Below are positions 42,577-54,009 of a DNA stretch of 64,000 bases, piece by piece; within the stretch, counting starts at the first letter, position 1; each line of letters begins with the position of its first letter. Source of the DNA: Collybia mongolica (lineage: Eukaryota > Basidiomycota > Agaricomycetes > Agaricales > Clitocybaceae); assembly GCA_013420905.1 (NCBI GenBank), contig JAAXNY010000016.1, forward strand, positions 1,116,001-1,180,000, in the 5' to 3' direction. Both the position numbers and the translations under genes were made by a program. The notes under the pieces were generated by a model. That model made no database searches. It was given only the letters and a program-made list of their open reading frames with translations, and was not told the DNA's origin.

Positions 42577-45500
42577 CCGGAAGTACCTCTGTCCCTGGGC
42601 TTTCGGTTGATGCTGGGACTCATCTTTCCGCTCTTCGCGAGCCGGAGCCCCAATTCGTCCGTACTACGGATGGGTCATATATACCCTCTCAATTTCTCAT
42701 TCCTGCCTATATCTTTTTGTCATCTTCTCGTTTTTCAGCTAACCATTTCTTTATTGCTATCAAACTTCGTTTTCCTAACAGGTCTTCTATTACGACGTAT
42801 GCCATGGTTGACTGTGGTGCCACCACGTCTTGTATATCCGAGAACTTTGCATCTCGTCATTCCCTCCCTCGTCGACTCAAGGACGTACCCATTCCTATCA
42901 TGGCGGTTGATGACCGTCCTATCGCATCTGGACTGATCACCCAAGATGTCTTTGCTAACATTTCTGTAGGCTCTCACTCAGAAACTCGGGCTCTCGCTGT
43001 TGTCGCAGTTGGGTACCCAGTCATTTTGGGTCTCGACTGGCTTCAGGACCACAATCCCAACATCAACTGGGCTGAGTCTCATCTCACGCTCAACTGTTGT
43101 GGACTCTCTCCGGCCAACCCCTCCAAGGTGTATGCCAAGGGCTTTGGTCCTTCACTACAGCCTGCCTTAGCTGCGCTTTGTTCAATTTCGGCTGTTGGTT
43201 TAGGCTTCGGTCTATCTAACCCGATCCTCTCACCCTCTCATCTCATACCACCCACTTCCCCACCACCACCCTCTGCTCCTCAGGACCACCCTGAACCTCC
43301 TTTGAAACCTCGCACCTCATTTCTTTCTGCTTTCGTTGGGATGAATGGCTTCGGTCGCTCTACCCCCTCCCCTCTTGACCCCACTCCTACCCCTTTGACT
43401 CCTAATGTCAAGGTGGTTAGCCCCAAAAAATTCACTCGCCTTGTGAAAGGCGAGGAGGTATGCTATTTACACTTCCATGACTCCTCTTCTCCCGTTTTCA
43501 TAAACTCATTTGGCACTGACCCCCCTCCTCTGGAACCTGATGGATCATCTGCTGCTCCCTCCTCCTCGGATAGCCAGACTGATCCTCAGGAGGATTTTCG
43601 CACCTTTGTTCCAGGGAAATATTGGCCTTGGGCTGATTCAGTTTTCAATCCCTCGGAATTTGACAAACTCCCCAAGCATCGACCTTTCGACATTGACATC
43701 GAGCTCGAAGAAGGGAAGACACCACCCTTCGGCCCCATCTATCGCCTCACACCAGCAGAACGCGAAGCTGTGGCTGAGTATGTTAACTCAAACCTCAAGC
43801 ATGGCCACATTCGTCGTTCCACTTCCTCAGCTGGTGCCCCAGTCCTTTTCATTCGGAAGAAAACCGGCAACATTCGGCTCTGTGTTGATTTTCGTGGCTT
43901 AAACGCCATCACACGAAAAAACAGGTATCCTCTTCCTCTTGTTAATGATCTTCTTGATCGCGTTCAAGGCTGTAAAGTCTTTACGGTTATCGACTTGAAG
44001 TCGGCCTACAGTCACCTGCGCATTTGTGATGGTGATGAGTGGAAAACCACTTTTCGTACCCAGTTGGGTCTTTTTGAACATCTCGTTGTTCCTTATGGTC
44101 TCACTAATGCCCCAGTGGCATGGCAGTCCTTCATTCAGGATATTCTTCAGGACTTGCTGGACATTGTCTGTGTTGTCTATCTCGATGACATTCTCATTTT
44201 CTCTAAAACCCAGGAAGAGCATGATCAGCATGTCAGATTGGTTCTTGACCGCCTCCATGATGCTCAACTCTGTGCCAATGCAACGAAGTGTGAATTTGAT
44301 CGCTCTGAAGTTGAATATCTGGGCTACATCATCAGTGCTGATGGCATTAAGATGAATCCCAAAAAACTCGAAACCATCACAGAATGGCCAGAGCCAACAA
44401 AGGTTAAGGATCTTCAATCTTTTCTTGGTTTTACCAATTTCTATCGTCGCTTCATTGACGGATACTCTCGTTTAACTCTTCCGCTTACTGAACTTACCAA
44501 AAAATCTTCAAACTGGAATTTCGCAGGTGCAGCTCGAGACGCTTTTCAGGCGTTAAAGGCTGAATTCATCAAATCTCCGGTTCTCGCCCACTTCGACCCA
44601 CTCACACCTTGCACCCTCGCCACAGATGCCTCAGATTTCGCCATTTCGGGTGTCCTTCAGCAACCAGATAGTGACGGATTTCTCCATCCTGTTGCTTTCT
44701 ACTCCCGAAAGCTCACACCAAGCGAAATCAACTACGATATCCATGATAAAGAGCTCCTCGCTGTCGTTGATTCATTTCGTGACATGCGTGCTTGGGTTCT
44801 CGGCTCCCCAGTACCAATTTCGGTCATTTGTGACCACAAAAATCTTGAGTATTTCATGACCTCTCAAGTTCTTAACCGTCGTCAAGCACCATGGGCTATG
44901 TTTCTTTCTGATTTTGATTTTCGTCTCACTTGGGGTCCGGGTCATTCCAATGTTGCAGACGCTCCGTCACGACGCCCGGATTTCATCCCTCAAAAGGGGG
45001 ATGAGCACCTTGAAGCTCAACGTCGAGTGCTACTGACCAAGTCTCACACCAAGCATCTTTTTCCCTCAGATTCTACTCCTTCAGCACCTATTCCATTCCT
45101 CAGTTCCCTCACCACACTCTCTATCAACAACTCTCAGTTGCTAGATCGCTTCAAGCGCGCTTTCCAGGAAGATTTGGAATGGCGCAAGGTGATTGTCAGA
45201 GGTGACTCGAACTTCAAGACTGAAGGCGGCCTTGTGTTCCATGCAGGTCGTCTCTATGTTCCACCACCTCTACGAGCAGATATCCTTTATACCCGACATG
45301 ACTCCGTCATTGGAGGTCACCCAGGTCGTAATCGTACGATGGGTTCCGTTTCACGCGACTATTCATGGCCCGGTATGAATACCTACATCCGACGCTACGT
45401 CGAAGCATGCGAAACATGTCCCCGCATCAAAACCCCTCGTCACAAACCATTCGGCCTTCTCCAACCCCTCAACATCCCTTCTCGCCCTTGGCAGTCCATT

Positions 45501-46838
45501 TCGATGGATTTCATTGTAAAGCTCCCTGTTTCGCATGGATACGACTCCATTTGGGTTGTTTGTGACTGTCTAACACGCGCCGCTCATTTCGTGCCGTGTA
45601 ACGAGACACTCACTGCTCCCGACCTCGCATGGTTATTCCTAGATCGCATTTTTCGCCTTCACGGATTACCCCACTCGATCATCTCTGATCGTGGTTCTGT
45701 TTTTGTTTCACACTTTTGGCAAGCTCTCACCTCTCATTTGAATATTGACACTCGTACTTCCACAGCCTATCACCCACAAACAGATGGTCTCACTGAGTGT
45801 ACCAACCAGACACTCGAGACTTACCTGCGTGCATACTGCTCGTACCAGCAGGATGATTGGGTTGATTACCTTCCTCTCGCGGAGTTCGCGTTCAACAACC
45901 TCGAGAACGCGTCCACTCGACAAACCCCGTTTTACGCTAACCTCGCTTTTCACCCCACTTTTGAACCACAGATTACCAAACGTTCAACCGTTCCTGCCGC
46001 TGAAGACCTCGCGCAACGGCTCACTCAAATCCACGAAGAACTTTGTGCCGAGCTGGAACACGCGCAGAAGATTCAAGCACATTATTACAACCAACGCCAC
46101 TTACAAGCCCCGGAGTTCAAGCAAGACCAACTCGTTTGGTTGCTCCGTCGCAATATCAAGACAACGCGACCTTCCGACAAGCTCGACCATCGTCGGTTGG
46201 GTCCCTATCGCGTCATCAAGAAAATCGGCTCCTCTTCCTATCATCTCAACCTCCCTTCCTATCTCTCTCGTCTCCACCCCGTATTTCATGTTTCCCTCCT
46301 CAAACCCTATCGCAACCCTTCCCTATTTCGCCCTCATGCTTCCCCTGAAGCCTTCAACCTCGCCGACGATCCTGCGCTCTCTATTCAGTCCATTCACAAC
46401 GCTCGCAAGATTGGTCACTGCTACGAATATTTCGTACAATGGAAAAACCTTCCAGAGTCCGAAAATTCGTGGGTTCCCCTCTCTGACATCCCCACTTCGA
46501 GCAACGAACTTGTTGACCATTTCCACCGTCGAAATCCTCGCGCGCCTCGTCCTCACATGCTCATTCTTAGCCAAACCTTTTCTATTCCTATTCCTACCGA
46601 CATTCCTTCCGTTTCTACTGAACTAACCCCTCAGACTTCTTCCCCTCACACAGATCCCGTGCTCCCCGTGCCTCCGCTTGCCCCTGCCATTCCTGCCGCT
46701 GCCACTCGCCCTGCCTCTCCTCCAGCCGTACATCAGAGATTGAGATCTGAGTACGTGACCGCTGATCGTACCACGACTCGCACTGGTTGTGTGTCGAAAC
46801 CCACCGAACGCTACGACCCCAGGATACCCAGACAGTAG
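42564..46838 (+). CDS. pol: Pol of the chromovirus (protease, RT, RNase H, integrase, chromodomain)
   Basis: Open frame of about 1,420 codons, reached from gag by -1 shift; no suitable ATG near its start. Domains in order, counted from 42717: protease with MVDCGATTSC (residue about 30); reverse transcriptase with IRLCVDFRGLN, TVIDLKSAYSHLRI and active site VVYLDDILIFSK (about 390-490); RNase H with LATDASDFAISGVLQQ (about 635). Integrase follows with its HHCC finger (HDSVIGGHPG, then CETC, about 860) and DDE core (D in SMDFIVKLP, D in IISDRGSVF, E in GLTECTNQ). The C-terminal chromodomain reads YEYFVQWKNLPESENSWVPL (about 1240). Chromodomains steer integration towards modified chromatin. No disrupting stop, so the element could be active. 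Confidence 0.95.
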   Translation, partial: GKSLTGSTSVPGLSVDAGTHLSALREPEPQFVRTTDGSYIPSQFLIPAYIFLSSSRFSANHFFIAIKLRFPNRSSITTYAMVDCGATTSCISENFASRHSLPRRLKDVPIPIMAVDDRPIASGLITQDVFANISVGSHSETRALAVVAVGYPVILGLDWLQDHNPNINWAESHLTLNCCGLSPANPSKVYAKGFGPSLQPALAALCSISAVGLGFGLSNPILSPSHLIPPTSPPPPSAPQDHPEPPLKPRTSFLSAFVGMNGFGRSTPSPLDPTPTPLTPNVKVVSPKKFTRLVKGEEVCYLHFHDSSSPVFINSFGTDPPPLEPDGSSAAPSSSDSQTDPQEDFRTFVPGKYWPWADSVFNPSEFDKLPKHRPFDIDIELEEGKTPPFGPIYRLTPAEREAVAEYVNSNLKHGHIRRSTSSAGAPVLFIRKKTGNIRLCVDFRGLNAITRKNRYPLPLVNDLLDRVQGCKVFTVIDLKSAYSHLRICDGDEWKTTFRTQLGLFEHLVVPYGLTNAPVAWQSFIQDILQDLLDIVCVVYLDDILIFSKTQEEHDQHVRLVLDRLHDAQLCANATKCEFDRSEVEYLGYIISADGIKMNPKKLETITEWPEPTKVKDLQSFLGFTNFYRRFIDGYSRLTLPLTELTKKSSNWNFAGAARDAFQALKAEFIKSPVLAHFDPLTPCTLATDASDFAISGVLQQPDSDGFLHPVAFYSRKLTPSEINYDIHDKELLAVVDSFRDMRAWVLGSPVPISVICDHKNLEYFMTSQVLNRRQAPWAMFLSDFDFRLTWGPGHSNVADAPSRRPDFIPQKGDEHLEAQRRVLLTKSHTKHLFPSDSTPSAPIPFLSSLTTLSINNSQLLDRFKRAFQEDLEWRKVIVRGDSNFKTEGGLVFHAGRLYVPPPLRADILYTRHDSVIGGHPGRNRTMGSVSRDYSWPGMNTYIRRYVEACETCPRIKTPRHKPFGLLQPLNIPSRPWQSISMDFIVKLPVSHGYDSIWVVCDCLTRAAHFVPCNETLTAPDLAWLFLDRIFRLHGLPHSIISDRGSVFVSHFWQALTSHLNIDTRTSTAYHPQTDGLTECTNQTLETYLRAYCSYQQDDWVDYLPLAEFAFNNLENASTRQTPFYANLAFHPTFEPQITKRSTVPAAEDLAQRLTQIHEELCAELEHAQKIQAHYYNQRHLQAPEFKQDQLVWLLRRNIKTTRPSDKLDHRRLGPYRVIKKIGSSSYHLNLPSYLSRLHPVFHVSLLKPYRNPSLFRPHASPEAFNLADDPALSIQSIHNARKIGHCYEYFVQWKNLPESENSWVPLSDIPTSSNELVDHFHRRNPRAPRPHMLILSQTFSIPIPTDIPSVSTELTPQTSSPHTDPVLPVPPLAPAIPAAATRPASPPAVHQRLRSEYVTADRTTTRTGCVSKPTERYDPRIPRQ

Positions 46839-46860
46839 CCTGATGCGCACATTTCGCCTC

Positions 46861-46873
46861 AAAAGGGGGATAA
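46861..46873 (+). other. Polypurine tract of the chromovirus
   Basis: AAAAGGGGGATAA directly precedes the 3' LTR at 46874, as expected for the plus-strand primer. Confidence 0.75.
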
Positions 46874-47167
46874 TGTGAGGGTCAGGTCTTCAGACCACGG
46901 TCTATTAGCACAAACGGACTCTTACTTAGTTACTGAACATTTACTTACCTATTCACGGACTCTCGCGGACTCGTTTCCTTCAACTTAGTCAAACGGACTC
47001 TTGTTTATACTTATTAGTTCCGACCATATGTGGCCGGCCAGCAGTTTGTACGACTTTGTCAAATCAACACCAGTTTCGGGACCTCGTTCGCTCGTAAACC
47101 CCTACGCTCACTCGTAACTCCTCGTACCCTCTTGTTTAACGGCCTGGACCGCGCCTTGCCCGTAACA
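46874..47167 (+). repeat. 3' LTR of the chromovirus
   Basis: Direct repeat of 41002-41295, followed by the second GCCAT target copy. The three differences from the 5' LTR (CTTCGG/CTTCAG, TTCGAC/TTCAAC, GTCGAA/GTCAAA) are all CG to CA, and one lies in the presumed self-priming segment of the 5' LTR. Confidence 0.95.
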
Positions 47168-47172
47168 GCCAT

Positions 47173-48957
47173 CTAAAACCTTTCTCATCATTCGGGACAT
47201 GAAAAGGAGAAACTTACGGCCGATATCACCTGTGCTTTGCTTATTCTTCGCTTGTTAATCCAAGTGGTATAACATTACACAAACTAATAGCATCAATCTC
47301 AATTACACTTTCTCAGCAAATTCGGCTTTTCTTGTGGCATGCATATTGTCAAGAGCTACATCTTTGATCGGCCCAGATCCCCACGAGAGTACACTTGAAA
47401 ATGTACCTTTTTTTTGTTTATCATTATCTGTGAGGGAGGCCTGAACGACTGTTCTGAAGGCCATCAGAATGGTACAAGCACACTTGATGGCTTTGATCGG
47501 ATAGGTCTGAAGTCAGCTCTGAGTGGCTATCTCCCTCCTTCCTCAGCCCATGGATTGCTTAGGGACCTTTTGTATCATACTTTTACATACCTCCCCTACA
47601 TATTATTGACTTAAAGTATATTTATGTGATGGTGTGATGAGCTCAACTGGGGTTGTGATGGAGTTGTGATGAGTGGGCCAGTGTTGGAAGATACAATAGC
47701 ATGTGCAGAATGGGCACTTCCCTTGTAACCCACTGTAACTGGTCTTGCAAATACAAAACAAGAGGCCAAGGAAAAGACTGCCCCACCCCAATCTCTACAA
47801 CTACCCCCAGCATCTCTCCTTACCTGGTCTCAGATCTCGACACTCAGGGCAGACCTTACAAACTTCAAAGAAAATAATCTATTTTTTGTTAGCCAGTTAC
47901 CAGGAACACCTGTTCAGGTAAGCCAAGAACCAAAAACAAAAAAAGATTTCTTGAATCTCTTGGCAATTTACTTTGGCTTGGTAGGAACACAAGTTGGACT
48001 ATTGCCTGACCACAGAATGACATACAGACCAGGGTTAGACTTGTGCACCACCTAACACTGACTAGTCTTTTTAGTGAGAGTGATGTTATATGCCACTATG
48101 TGGTCTTGGTTTCAGCCAGTGTTTACTTACTGGTCTGTTTGTGCCTTTGGACTCCCTTGTAAGTACCATATAGCATGGGCTGTTGCAAGCATGGCATGTC
48201 CAAGTTTGAAACTGGGGAATGGAAACTAATAGAAACTAGTAGAATCTGGCAATAATTTTAATAAATCATAAAGCACATAACCCAAACTTTGGTTGATATA
48301 TAAATGTATTAGTATGTCTGACATGTGAGACATCAGCCTGAACAGTGGAAATGTCAAATATAGGAGGACTTTTCGATAAAAATTGTCAATTGGTGGGCAC
48401 AAATAATTTCGTTGGTGGTGCACTGCTTTGGTATGCACTTTGCAATACCAATTGAACATGTCATAAAGATAAATGAGATCTAGGAGAACATGGTGTAGTT
48501 TTATAAAATTGTAGTGTATTCTGAAGAAACTTGAGTTGTGACCTTTGTATTTTTTTAAGGAAAAGCATACTGTGCTTGGGTGTCAAAATATTGCAAGCAC
48601 AGTTTGAATTCAAACAAATTAGAAGCAGCAGTCATATAATAAAAAACATTGATATGGATGATACAAATATGTATATACAAGGACACATGACCTATACATC
48701 AAATAATGGAGATGGCTGCAATGTTGGGAAGTTTTCCCTCAGTTGAAAAGAGTACATACCTCGTTCTCAACACTTCAAACTCAGAATATGTGCACTCAGA
48801 TAGCAACCTGTTTACCTGTATTTGTAGCCACAGTGAATTGACTGTTCCAATTGGGGACCACATCAGTATAAAATGCTTCCTCCTCCTCCTCCTGTAACTA
48901 CTTTTGGTGTAGAGAACAATAAGAATTTTGTCAACTATTCAGTAAATTCAAACCCCC
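47173..48957. other. AT-rich stretch without recognised gene
   Basis: About 1.8 kb. The first bases were the original upstream region of the amidase gene before the chromovirus inserted. Short open frames are scattered on both strands but none has a recognisable motif or splice pattern. Confidence 0.45.
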
Positions 48958-48965
48958 AACACAGT

Positions 48966-50002
48966 TACACTGTCCAAGGTCCGGGTCAGGACCTGCAGGA
49001 CCGGGTCCGACCCAGGTCCGACCCTCACAGGTCCAGTCCAGGTTCAGCAAAATACTGGACCGGACTGCCCTCACAGGTCCAGGTCCAGTTGAGAAGTGGA
49101 CCGCGAACCGGGTCTGGACCGCGCGGACCTGAGTATACATTAGAGATTACGCACCTCCACAAAGATGACCAAAGTTTTCGATGATCATGCACATGTTCAA
49201 GGACTGGTAGAATATCGATAGTACGTAAAATGATGTAATGGCAACATTTGCCCATATTTGGACCTTGAGAAGACCCTCGCCTTTTTTTTCGTCAATCCAC
49301 ACAATGTGCAGAGGCCCTTCCATCACGAAATGTCGCGTTGGGAGCGAGACAAAGTGGATACAGGGCTGATTACTGAGGGAGGACAACGCATTCAGCCTTC
49401 AAAGTGGGTGCAAGGGCTAGATTACCCCGAGACAATTGTAAAAAAAACTCGAGGAAAAGAAGGTAAGTTGACATTTCACGTATTCAAATCCATCCTCACC
49501 TCCATGATCCAGATGGTGCAAACATGGTTTCCAATATACGGAACATTGAAGATGGTTGGGAAGGTCGAGAGAGTCACGCTGATACACCAAAAAGGAGTGA
49601 GCCACATCAAAAATGATAGCCGGAATGTAACGAACTCACAAATGCCGAATTCGCTTGATTAGCTTTGCGCGTCGCGGAAATATGGAGAAGAAGAAATTTG
49701 GTGGTTTACAAAGGTTACGAGGCGCATATGCTGATGGAAGACTAGAGGTACAAAAGGAAGTCTGGGTTGCTCTGGATGCAGATTTTGACTGCTTGAGTGA
49801 GGAGGATGATTAGCAACACATGTAGCATTCTTTTTCTTGAAAAAAAAACTTTTTGGCTGTCGGACCTGGGTCAGACCGGGTCCGGACACGGTCCGGACCT
49901 TGAGGGTCAAGGTCCGAAGAAAATGGGACCGGACCTCAGGTCTAGGTCCAGGTCCAGCAAAATTTGCCTGGACCGGGGCTGGACCGGACCTTGGACAGTG
50001 TA
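48966..50002. mobile_element. GGTCC-rich DNA element, long member, with 8-bp target duplication
   Basis: Terminal inverted repeats TACACTGTCCAAGGTCCGG at both ends, flanked by the 8-bp direct repeat AACACAGT (48958-48965 and 50003-50010). About 170 bp at the left and 150 bp at the right end are packed with GGTCC/GGACC motifs in both orientations. An 8-bp duplication points to a hAT-type transposase, although the terminal bases are not classic hAT. The middle holds one open frame (49258-49662, 134 codons) with no recognised domain, so it is probably non-autonomous. A second member lies at 57959-58612. Confidence 0.75.
49258..49662 (+). CDS. Unidentified open frame inside the GGTCC-rich element
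   Basis: 134 codons beginning MDLEKTLAFFFVNPHNVQRP. It occupies the AT-richer centre of the element. No transposase motif, zinc finger or membrane segment is seen. It could be a remnant of a transposase exon or of captured sequence, or chance. Confidence 0.25.
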   Translation: MDLEKTLAFFFVNPHNVQRPFHHEMSRWERDKVDTGLITEGGQRIQPSKWVQGLDYPETIVKKTRGKEGKLTFHVFKSILTSMIQMVQTWFPIYGTLKMVGKVERVTLIHQKGVSHIKNDSRNVTNSQMPNSLD

Positions 50003-50249
50003 AACACAGTCAATGGCAACAGAATCAAGGCACTAAAACTATGCACCTGGTATGCTTCTTGCAGCCTTTCCTCTGTTCTCACTTTATGTGTCTCCCAAAT
50101 AGTGTTGCCCTCCTTGTGACTCCACTACAAGAAAGATGTTTGCCAAATTTGAGTCTCAATGAAAGTTAACAAAACACAACTAAGTATATCATATCCCTTT
50201 TCATGGTTCCGGGCAACCTTTGATTGCTGTGCTTAAACAGAAATAGTCG

Positions 50250-50630
50250 ATTTTCAAACTCGGATGATGAATCGGACAATGATGTTGCAATCTCATATGG
50301 TTGTTGATTCATATTTTTATCCAATAGCACTACTAAGAAGGCTGTTCCACAAGCCACAGAGATTAGTTCTGATAAGGACAAAGAACTCACACCTGTACCT
50401 CAGAAGTCGCATGCCAAACCTTGGTGTGTTACCTCGACTTATAAAAAAATGAGCTAGAATTGAATTTGATCCTTCCAGAAAAAAAATCAAAAGGGAGGCA
50501 AAGGCCGACACAGACACTGATGATTTACCTGATGAAGACAACACGACTGAGATACCCTTTGACTCGCATGGATAGCAACTCGGAAGGAGAAGAGGGTGAA
50601 GTAAACTATCTACTGGCAGAAGTATAGCGT
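50250..50630 (+). pseudogene. Remnant of a gene convergent with CRN-like copy B
   Basis: The plus strand encodes EISSDKDKELTPVPQKSHAK, an in-frame TGA, then EFDPSRKKIKREAKADTDTD and, after a frame change near 50570, MDSNSEGEEGEVNYLLAEV. The end matches the small exon at 33889-34015 beside copy A. It is a decayed neighbour gene carried along in the duplication. Function unknown. Confidence 0.4.
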
Positions 50631-50761
50631 TGATCTTATTGTTTATTTACATCTCCACCTTATCTACCTATCTGTATTGTATTTTTGAATTGTTGGTCCT
50701 GTATGATACATATATGTGGTTTTGAGGGACAGACGCAGATATGCACGTCGATCACAAAACA

Positions 50762-53700
50762 CTAATCAACCATCATATCAGCATCAGACTCGTCGCCATC
50801 ATCATCCCCTACAAATACACCCTCGTCTGCATCGACTACTTCATCTTTGTTCATACCAGTGGCCCAGTGAAAGGAACTCTCGCCCTTAGCCCAGAACGGC
50901 TTTAAGCGACATACAGCATTGAGAAAGCTTTCCTCCGTTCGCGGGTGCTCGTGGAGGATATCGTGTACAGAAAGCATACCCTCCAACACCTGCTTCGAAT
51001 CCGAGGGAAGGACGCCATATACATTAGATGAGCAGCCAGTAATATTGATAGCGTATCGGGGGTGAATATTTATCGTACCACCCCCTCGCTTTGGCTGTGC
51101 TCGGGTCGGGCCCGCTTCAGTTGTCACTCGGGACGGATTGGTCTTCAAATCCGCGAGGCCTGTCAGAGTAGTTGACGTAGGTGGTGTCCGCGACTCTGCC
51201 TCCTCGGGCTGCGCCGATATTTTTGGTTGCACCCCCATATTCATAACGATGGTGATGTACGGTCTGGTGTTGTATTGGTCGGCCCTGTGTTTGGTGGGGT
51301 CCGCATGTGTGAAAAAACCGAGCTTCGTGGCATCAACTATGACTCGCTCTTGTGAAGCACGATTCTTGAACTGAATGAAGATTCCGGAGACTGCCCACCG
51401 ACTGAGCTTCTCTTCCCACAGAAGGACTGGAATGTACAGGTCGATTGTCCGCTGATCATTCGCACAAGCAAAGGCCATACAACGCGCAAGTGCCATCCAA
51501 GCAATTTCGTCAGATACGATGCTTGAGTCTCCGCCTTTGACAAAGTGAGTGAAGTTGATTTGGGCATTAGCAAAGGCTTTCTCGAGAGTTTGGCCATCGG
51601 CAACGTTTGCAGGCTTTGATTTTTTGACTGAATCGATATAGTTTGTGCCGATGAGGGCCTCCAGAAATCCAATAACGCCAACTGGCTCACTGAAGAACCG
51701 CTTTTGGCCTGCTTTGATGGCCTTGTCATGAGCCAACGTAAGGATAAGCCGACCAACCAGTTCCCCCCGTTTGCCCTTGGATATCAGGCCATGTCGTAAG
51801 AACCCTTGCAGTAGGCTCAAAGGGTCATTCTCTGCCATTATACGTGCCGACACTTCAGCCAACAGGGGTTCCGAGGGAGTGCCAGAATGAATATAAAGGC
51901 GATGTTGGGGAACAGAGTAAGCAACGCGCATGTGACCTGCAACAAGCTCGACTTGTTTATCTCTTGCCATTTCGTGCAGGGGCTCGAACTCAAACAGCAG
52001 TCTTATAGAGAGTGCGGCAAGACGGCCATTCTCAGTGTCATACGTTGGATGCCCATATAGCTTCTGTGCTGCGAACGCGACTATGTCAGTATGACCTGCC
52101 TCATACATCGTGTTGAACCTAGGCCATGGTGGGTCGAAGGTATTTTTATGTGTAATAAGATGGCGTACAGAGGTCGGCCAAATTTTACCATATGCTTCAA
52201 TTGTGAAACGCTAGTGAGATCGATCTTTCCTTCCTCCACAGCAGCAAAAACATCGAAAGGCAGCTCGACGAAGGGAGCCTGCAGTTGGTCGCCTTGGAGG
52301 GGTCCAATGGGGTCGCCTCGATGCGACCGATATGCTCGCAAGCTGCCTTGATACGGGGAGTAGTGGCATAGAGGGGAATTGGTAGACAAATGAACCACGA
52401 AAATATCTTCTTGCATGAAGCTGTTCAAAGACTTGCACAAGACCTGATACGGTGACCGTGCCTCATTATCCTTATCTGCCTTTGTAAACTTGTACACCAG
52501 TTCATGCGACTCATCGAAATATAGCATCATCTTGACTGGGTGCTTATGTTGGTCCCTTCCTCCTGTCTGATCAGATCCGCCTGATGCAGACTTTGCATCG
52601 ATAGTAGCGATAAGCCCTTGAGCCGATGTCTTTACTGACATTTACATTAGACCGTGGTATCGGACAAAGACAGCCGATGCAACCTACCTGCTGTTCTGCT
52701 ATCGTCCAAAGCGTCCTCAACGAAAGGCTTAGTATTCAGCTCGTCTAACGCTCTCTTGTGGAAGGTCAAGAGAGTTTATAAATAATTACAAGGGCATTCA
52801 CCTTCACCGCCTCACGGTATAATTCATTTTGTGCTGTTTCGTTAAAATTGCTGTGCCAAGTTGAGGCAAGTTTGCTGTACGTCTCGCAGATCATGACTTT
52901 TGAAACTTCAGCGTTGACCATGTTGAATAGCTGCTTGAAGAAGTGAAGGTATCGGTACTCGAGCTGGTCTTTCAAAAATCCCTTGGGATCTGCCACGTTA
53001 AAGAAATCGCGGATTTCTTTATGTGGTGGTGGATACGCTTTGGATGTTCAGCCGACAACCCAATGCGGAATGACGGGTTTAAAAGGGACTTACCAGTGGT
53101 GTCATCGTCGGACCTTAGGTTAAACGGAAGGGTAAATATCATTTTCGCAGCCTCATCAACAGTCCTGGATTTTCCCATTCCGGAGCTTTGGACAACAGGG
53201 ACGAAGTTGCTATATTCCTTTAGGGTTCTTTTGCTGTTCATAGTGTGAAGCGCTTCGACTAAAAGGCTACTGGAGTTGCCCTCATAGTTGACCTCCCAGG
53301 CTTTCTTCACAACTAAAATAAAGGTAAACGTCACTACGCTAAGAATCAAATGACATAAGTCTGACCTCCGCGCACTGTTGAAAGGTTATTAGCGACGAGG
53401 CCAAGATCGCCATCCAGATGTACTTACCTGCACTCATACCTTTAACGATCGATTTGACTATAAATGGGTGAACTTCGGCAACCTAGTGAAAGCTCGTCCT
53501 ATACACCACCTTTTCTACGCAGAGGCTCCAAAGTTCCCTTCTCGAAACAGCCTCTTATCAGACCTTCAAGTTCAGGATCATCAGCAATCGCTTTTTCGGC
53601 TCCCGTAATATCACTCCATCCACATCCGGTGAAGACTGAGCCGGGACGATGAACCCAAAGGTCCAAGTATACAATGCTTGCCAGTGCCTCGCCAAAATTC

Positions 53701-53960
53701 CCAGCACGAAAATGATCCTCAGAAAATTTTAATGTTTTCATGTCGGAGTCGGAGACAGTCCCTGTTGCTGAAGAATCCTGTGGATCTGTGGTAGGAAATC
53801 GACCTACCTCAGAGGGCTGAGTGTCTGCTTGCGCCGTCGTGGTTGTGGTTGGCGTAGCAGAGTCAAGGCGTGGCGATTTCGGCTGTCTCGCAGTCGTTTC
53901 GGATAATATGGTAAGCGGGGAACTAGGCGATCTCTTTGATTGTTTTGGAGGGCTGTCCAT
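50762..53960 (-). CDS. CRN-like P-loop ATPase, copy B (inverted)
   Basis: Same architecture as copy A: MDSPPKQSKRSPSSPL start, Walker A QSSGMGKSR near 53190, Walker B MMLYFDESHELV near 52520, and a long last exon (52108-50762) ending DADMMVD. The P-loop exon is almost unchanged between copies, whereas the last exon differs at many residues. Intron positions correspond. In the exon after LRRKGGV the frame meets a TAG, and the conserved sequence EVHPFIVK continues one frame over, the same displacement as in copy A. An inserted segment (near 52340) alters the loop after FVVHLSTN. Whether this copy is functional cannot be told. Confidence 0.58.
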
Positions 53961-54009
53961 GTTTTCGACTCGAAGTTAACAACATGGTTTGACTTGGCGA
54001 TTATCATTA

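Larger units (their letters stand above)
41002..47167 (+). mobile_element. Chromovirus (Ty3/Gypsy LTR retrotransposon with chromodomain), apparently intact
   Basis: Two 294-bp LTRs (41002-41295 and 46874-47167) with TG...CA ends are flanked by a perfect 5-bp target duplication GCCAT (40997-41001 and 47168-47172). The LTRs differ at three positions only, each a CG in the left LTR and CA in the right. Gag (41392-42576) and Pol (to 46838) are open, with a -1 slippery heptamer between them, a polypurine tract before the 3' LTR and a chromodomain at the Pol C-terminus. The last places it among Tf1/sushi or MarY1-like chromoviruses common in basidiomycetes. It appears to be the youngest element in the window. 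Confidence 0.95.
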
